Of a DNA stretch of 64,000 nucleotides, positions 60,722 to 64,000 are shown piece by piece. The stretch comes from an uncultured Bacilli bacterium (GTDB lineage Bacteria; Bacillota_I; Bacilli_A; RF39; UBA660). Positions within the stretch are counted from its first letter, which is position 1. Each line of letters begins with the position of its first letter. A program made the translations under genes and the position numbers. The stretch spans positions 1 to 64,000 of the forward strand of contig CANROU010000003.1 of NCBI GenBank assembly GCA_947632325.1, in the 5' to 3' direction. The notes under the pieces were generated by a model. That model searched no databases and was not told where the DNA came from. It worked only from the letters and a program-made list of their open reading frames with translations.

Positions 60722-62183
60722 CCTTTATCCCTCCTTCCCTATAGTTAGGTTGTAAAGATAATTTTAATATTTCCTCTAAACGAGAGGCAAGCTGATACAT
60801 TTTAGCTTCTTCAAAATAATTACCAATAATATGAAGGCCAATAGGCATATGATCACGAGAAAAACCAACAGGAATATTCATCCCTGGTAAGCCGGCCATA
60901 TTAACTGGTATTACTAATACATCGTCTAAGAAGGCTTTTAAAGGATTATCCATATCTTCTCCTAGATTATACGCTACTGTGGTAGTAGTTGGACCAATGA
61001 TCATATCATATTTAGCAAAACACTTGGCAAAACTTTTACAGATATCATCACGAATCATAAGGGCTTTATCATAGTATGTTTTAGCATTCTCTCCACTTAA
61101 TAAATAAGACCCTACCATGATTCTTCTTTTTACTTCATCACCAAAACCCTCTTGCCTACTTTTAAGATATAAATCATCTAAATTTTGACATTTATCATAT
61201 GAATAGCCATAACGAATACCATCAAAGCGTGCCAAATTACTACTAGCTTCTCCCATAGCAATTATTTGATAAAGGGTTACTGACTTATCTAAATATGGCA
61301 AATCGACATAATCGACTTGTACCCCTTCTTTTTCTAGTAATGATGCCACGTCATGTACTTTTTCAACAATCTCCTTATCAACTATCTCACTAACAAAATA
61401 ATTAGGTATAGCGATTTTCATCCCTTTTATATCTTGTTTCATAAACCGAGTAAAGTCTTCATCTTCTTTATCTACACTGGTTAAATCATGTTCATCTTTA
61501 CCCACTATCGCATTTAACAGTAACGCATTATCATAAACATTACGTGTCATAGGCCCAATTTGATCTAAACTAGATGCAAAAGCAATCAAACCATAACGAG
61601 ACACTCTACCATAAGTAGGTTTCATTCCCACAATACCTGTATAGCTAGCTGGTTGTCTAATACTACCACCAGTATCGCTACCAAGGGCTAAAGGAGTCAT
61701 TCTACTAGATACAGCTACAGCACTACCACCAGATGAGCCACCCGCAATGCGTTTTAGATTCCATGGATTATGTGGTGCTTTAAAGTAACTTGTTTGAGAG
61801 GTAGATCCCATGGCAAATTCATCCATATTAGTTTTACCTATAATAATCATATGTTTATTTTTTATTTTTTCAACAACGCTTGCATTATATATAGGTACAA
61901 AATTAGCTAACATCTTAGAAGCACAGGTAGTTCTTAAATCTTTTGTAACTATATTGTCTTTAATCGCTATAGGAATGCCAAATAATAGATTATCTACTTC
62001 CGCCATCTCTAATTCTTTAGCGTCTTTAATAGCTTGTTCTTTGTTTAAAGTGATAAAAGCATTAAGTTCTTTATTTTGTTCAATTCTATCAAATGATTCC
62101 ATTACCAAATCTAAAGGACTTATTTCTTTATTTTTTAATTTTTCATTAATTTCAGTGATACTTAGATCTAAATATTTACTCAT
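60714..62183 (-). CDS. gatA: Asp-tRNA(Asn)/Glu-tRNA(Gln) amidotransferase subunit A
   Basis: A 489-residue amidase: catalytic Lys in PIAIKDNI, Ser-rich loop RIAGGSSGGSAVAVSSRMTPLALGSDTGGSIRQPASY with the cis-Ser and nucleophile Ser, and MGSTSQTSYFKAPHNPWN. It releases ammonia from glutamine for GatB. It overlaps gatC and gatB by 8 bp each, a tightly coupled operon. Confidence 0.97.
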   Translation of the reverse strand: MSKYLDLSITEINEKLKNKEISPLDLVMESFDRIEQNKELNAFITLNKEQAIKDAKELEMAEVDNLLFGIPIAIKDNIVTKDLRTTCASKMLANFVPIYNASVVEKIKNKHMIIIGKTNMDEFAMGSTSQTSYFKAPHNPWNLKRIAGGSSGGSAVAVSSRMTPLALGSDTGGSIRQPASYTGIVGMKPTYGRVSRYGLIAFASSLDQIGPMTRNVYDNALLLNAIVGKDEHDLTSVDKEDEDFTRFMKQDIKGMKIAIPNYFVSEIVDKEIVEKVHDVASLLEKEGVQVDYVDLPYLDKSVTLYQIIAMGEASSNLARFDGIRYGYSYDKCQNLDDLYLKSRQEGFGDEVKRRIMVGSYLLSGENAKTYYDKALMIRDDICKSFAKCFAKYDMIIGPTTTTVAYNLGEDMDNPLKAFLDDVLVIPVNMAGLPGMNIPVGFSRDHMPIGLHIIGNYFEEAKMYQLASRLEEILKLSLQPNYREGGIKDE

Positions 62184-62472
62184 GAATCATCACCGGCACT
62201 TCTATTAAATTTCCACTAGTATGAGGTATATTATCTCTTACTAAAGAGAAAGAAATAGTATCCTTTTCCACATCAGGACGCATCTTAATTTCTTCTTTCA
62301 CAGGTGTAATCATCATATCTTTATCATAGTTAGTTACATCCTTAATTTTATCTACTTCATCTAATAATTCCTTTAGTTGTACCCGATACTTTTCAATCTC
62401 AGCATCATTAATATTAATTCTAGCCAAATGAGCCACATGTAATACTTCTTCTCTACTTAATTTATCTGTCAT
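62176..62472 (-). CDS. gatC: Asp-tRNA(Asn)/Glu-tRNA(Gln) amidotransferase subunit C
   Basis: A 98-residue GatC: LSREEVLHVAHLARININDAEIEKYRVQLKELLDEVDKIKDV is typical, with a C-terminal LRDNIPHTSG-like end (VRDNIPHTSGNLIEVP). It links and stabilises GatA and GatB. ATG 62472 follows AGGAAGAGG; an in-frame ATG nine codons upstream is less likely. It leads the operon gatC-gatA-gatB-membrane protein-GGDEF-yihY. Confidence 0.95.
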   Translation of the reverse strand: MTDKLSREEVLHVAHLARININDAEIEKYRVQLKELLDEVDKIKDVTNYDKDMMITPVKEEIKMRPDVEKDTISFSLVRDNIPHTSGNLIEVPVMIHE

Positions 62473-62507
62473 TAGCCTCTTCCTTTCTTCTACACACATA
62501 GTATATC

Positions 62508-62530
62508 AAAAAAATACCAAAGATGGTATC
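62508..62530 (-). terminator. Hairpin ahead of gatC
   Basis: Minus strand ATACC/GGTAT stem followed by seven T, upstream of gatC. It is a second stop signal after the protein at 62613, or an attenuator for the gat operon. Confidence 0.5.
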
Positions 62531-62590
62531 TTTATATTCATATTATAACTTAATTAATATTTATTTTTTAATTCCAATAATTTTGGACAA

Positions 62591-62613
62591 GAAAAACACT
62601 TTATTTAAGTGTT
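62591..62613 (-). terminator. Terminator after the tRNA_anti-like protein gene
   Basis: AACACTT/AAGTGTT stem (62595-62613) and a short T run on the minus strand, at the stop codon. Confidence 0.6.
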
Positions 62614-63317
62614 TAACGCATAAAGCAATCTCGCATAATTATTTGATTAGGATTTTTACTATTAGCATCAACAAATCCTGAGACACTTCCTACAAATGAT
62701 ACCGTAGTATCTACGCCATAGCCAGATAAATCAATATCCTTATCATACATATTACCTACTACATCTAAAGTATATTTACCATCTGGATCGGTATAACGAA
62801 TTGTTAATACTTTCTTTTGATTATCTACTGTATAAACAGAACCTGTTAATTTTAGATATTCATCATAATATTTTTGATATGTTTCCTTGGGATAATTACG
62901 ATACGCAATAGCTAAATCCAATATATCAATGTTTGTTTCATGAGCAGTATATGGCATTGTCCAAAAACCTACCTTAGTACCATGTTTGCCTTCTTCTTGA
63001 TTATATTTTATTACTTTATAACCAATACCGTAATAAACCTTAGTACCACCATCTTTATACACATTAGTGCGTACAGCAAAGAAAGGTCCAACGTGAAATT
63101 TTAAAACACATATTAAATCAATGGTTATAATGGCCAATATTGCGATAATAGCAATAAAAATTATATTAATTATTTTTTTATAATTTATTATTTTCTTTTC
63201 GCCATTAACCTTTTTACTTTTCTTATCTTTCTTATAACTTTTTCTAGTTTTTATTTCTTTAATGCTTTTATGTTTCTTTTCTGCTTGTTGTTCTTCTGTA
63301 ACCAATCCCTTTCTCAT
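62613..63317 (-). CDS. Membrane protein with possible OB-fold domain
   Basis: A 234-residue protein. A very basic cytoplasmic N terminus (residues 1-48) is followed by one membrane helix (about 48-75) and an outer domain. FFAVRTNVYKDGGTKVYYGIGYKVIKYN is a conserved-looking motif, and KLTGSVYTVDNQKKVLTIRYTDPDG recalls the tRNA_anti-like OB fold. The function is unknown. It lies directly downstream of ligA. Confidence 0.6.
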   Translation of the reverse strand: MRKGLVTEEQQAEKKHKSIKEIKTRKSYKKDKKSKKVNGEKKIINYKKIINIIFIAIIAILAIITIDLICVLKFHVGPFFAVRTNVYKDGGTKVYYGIGYKVIKYNQEEGKHGTKVGFWTMPYTAHETNIDILDLAIAYRNYPKETYQKYYDEYLKLTGSVYTVDNQKKVLTIRYTDPDGKYTLDVVGNMYDKDIDLSGYGVDTTVSFVGSVSGFVDANSKNPNQIIMRDCFMR

Positions 63318-63371
63318 ATTATCACCTCAATTTTAATTATATAATAAGTAACTATTTTTAGCTATATTTTT

Positions 63372-64000
<629 letters not shown>

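Overview
The window looks like a chromosomal segment of a very AT-rich Gram-positive bacterium, probably a deep, uncultured, gut-type Bacilli lineage of Bacillota. The reasons are low-GC codon use, strong AGGAGG-type ribosome binding sites, sigma-A promoters with 17-bp spacers, a gatCAB amidotransferase operon, L27 with a cleavable N-terminal extension, and a sporulation block (spoIIAA, sigF, spoVAC/D/E) close to scpA/scpB and a dacF-type gene, as in Bacillus. TGA is used as a real stop (for example at the ATGA overlaps at 56738 and 58777), so the code is standard and not the Mycoplasma code.

Region 1 (1-8300) is an accessory island: unknown membrane and surface proteins, an MFS-type transporter, an HExxH protein, a lipoprotein and much structured non-coding DNA. 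It holds two copies of a type I toxin-antitoxin-like locus (around 2916-3246 and 7949-8279). Each encodes a 25-30 residue hydrophobic peptide on the minus strand, facing a short antisense RNA on the plus strand. It also holds a promoter whose -35/-10 spacer contains nine consecutive G residues (3928-3954), the layout of a phase-variable promoter, and several duplicated non-coding elements.

Region 2 (8300-23700) is a housekeeping and sporulation region: a CmpB-like membrane protein, an FAD oxidoreductase, scpA/scpB, an RNHCP protein, spoVAC-spoVAD-spoVAE with a forespore-type promoter, sigF and spoIIAA. The anti-sigma kinase gene spoIIAB is absent from its usual place, and SpoIIAA has Glu where the phosphorylated Ser should be. 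Next come two surface proteins, an AMP-forming ligase with a hybrid histidine kinase, and two D,D-carboxypeptidases of different fold.

Region 3 (23700-38532) is a polysaccharide locus on the minus strand: polymerase/ligase, glycosyltransferases, a TagGH/Wzm-Wzt-type ABC exporter, Alg13/Alg14-like halves, polytopic DUF2142 and DUF6056-type proteins and a phosphodiester glycosidase.

Region 4 (38600-64000) holds envelope and information genes: a PASTA protein without kinase, a tandem-repeat protein with an out-of-frame tail, a large glucosaminidase, rplU-rpmA (no prp between them) behind an L21-type leader, pyk, dnaE (degenerate PHP), rpmB, an LCP-PASTA fusion, an LTA synthase-like protein, YihY, a degenerate GGDEF protein, gatB-gatA-gatC and the 3' part of ligA. 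No tRNA, rRNA, CRISPR array or insertion sequence was seen. All calls are from reading alone; no database search was run.
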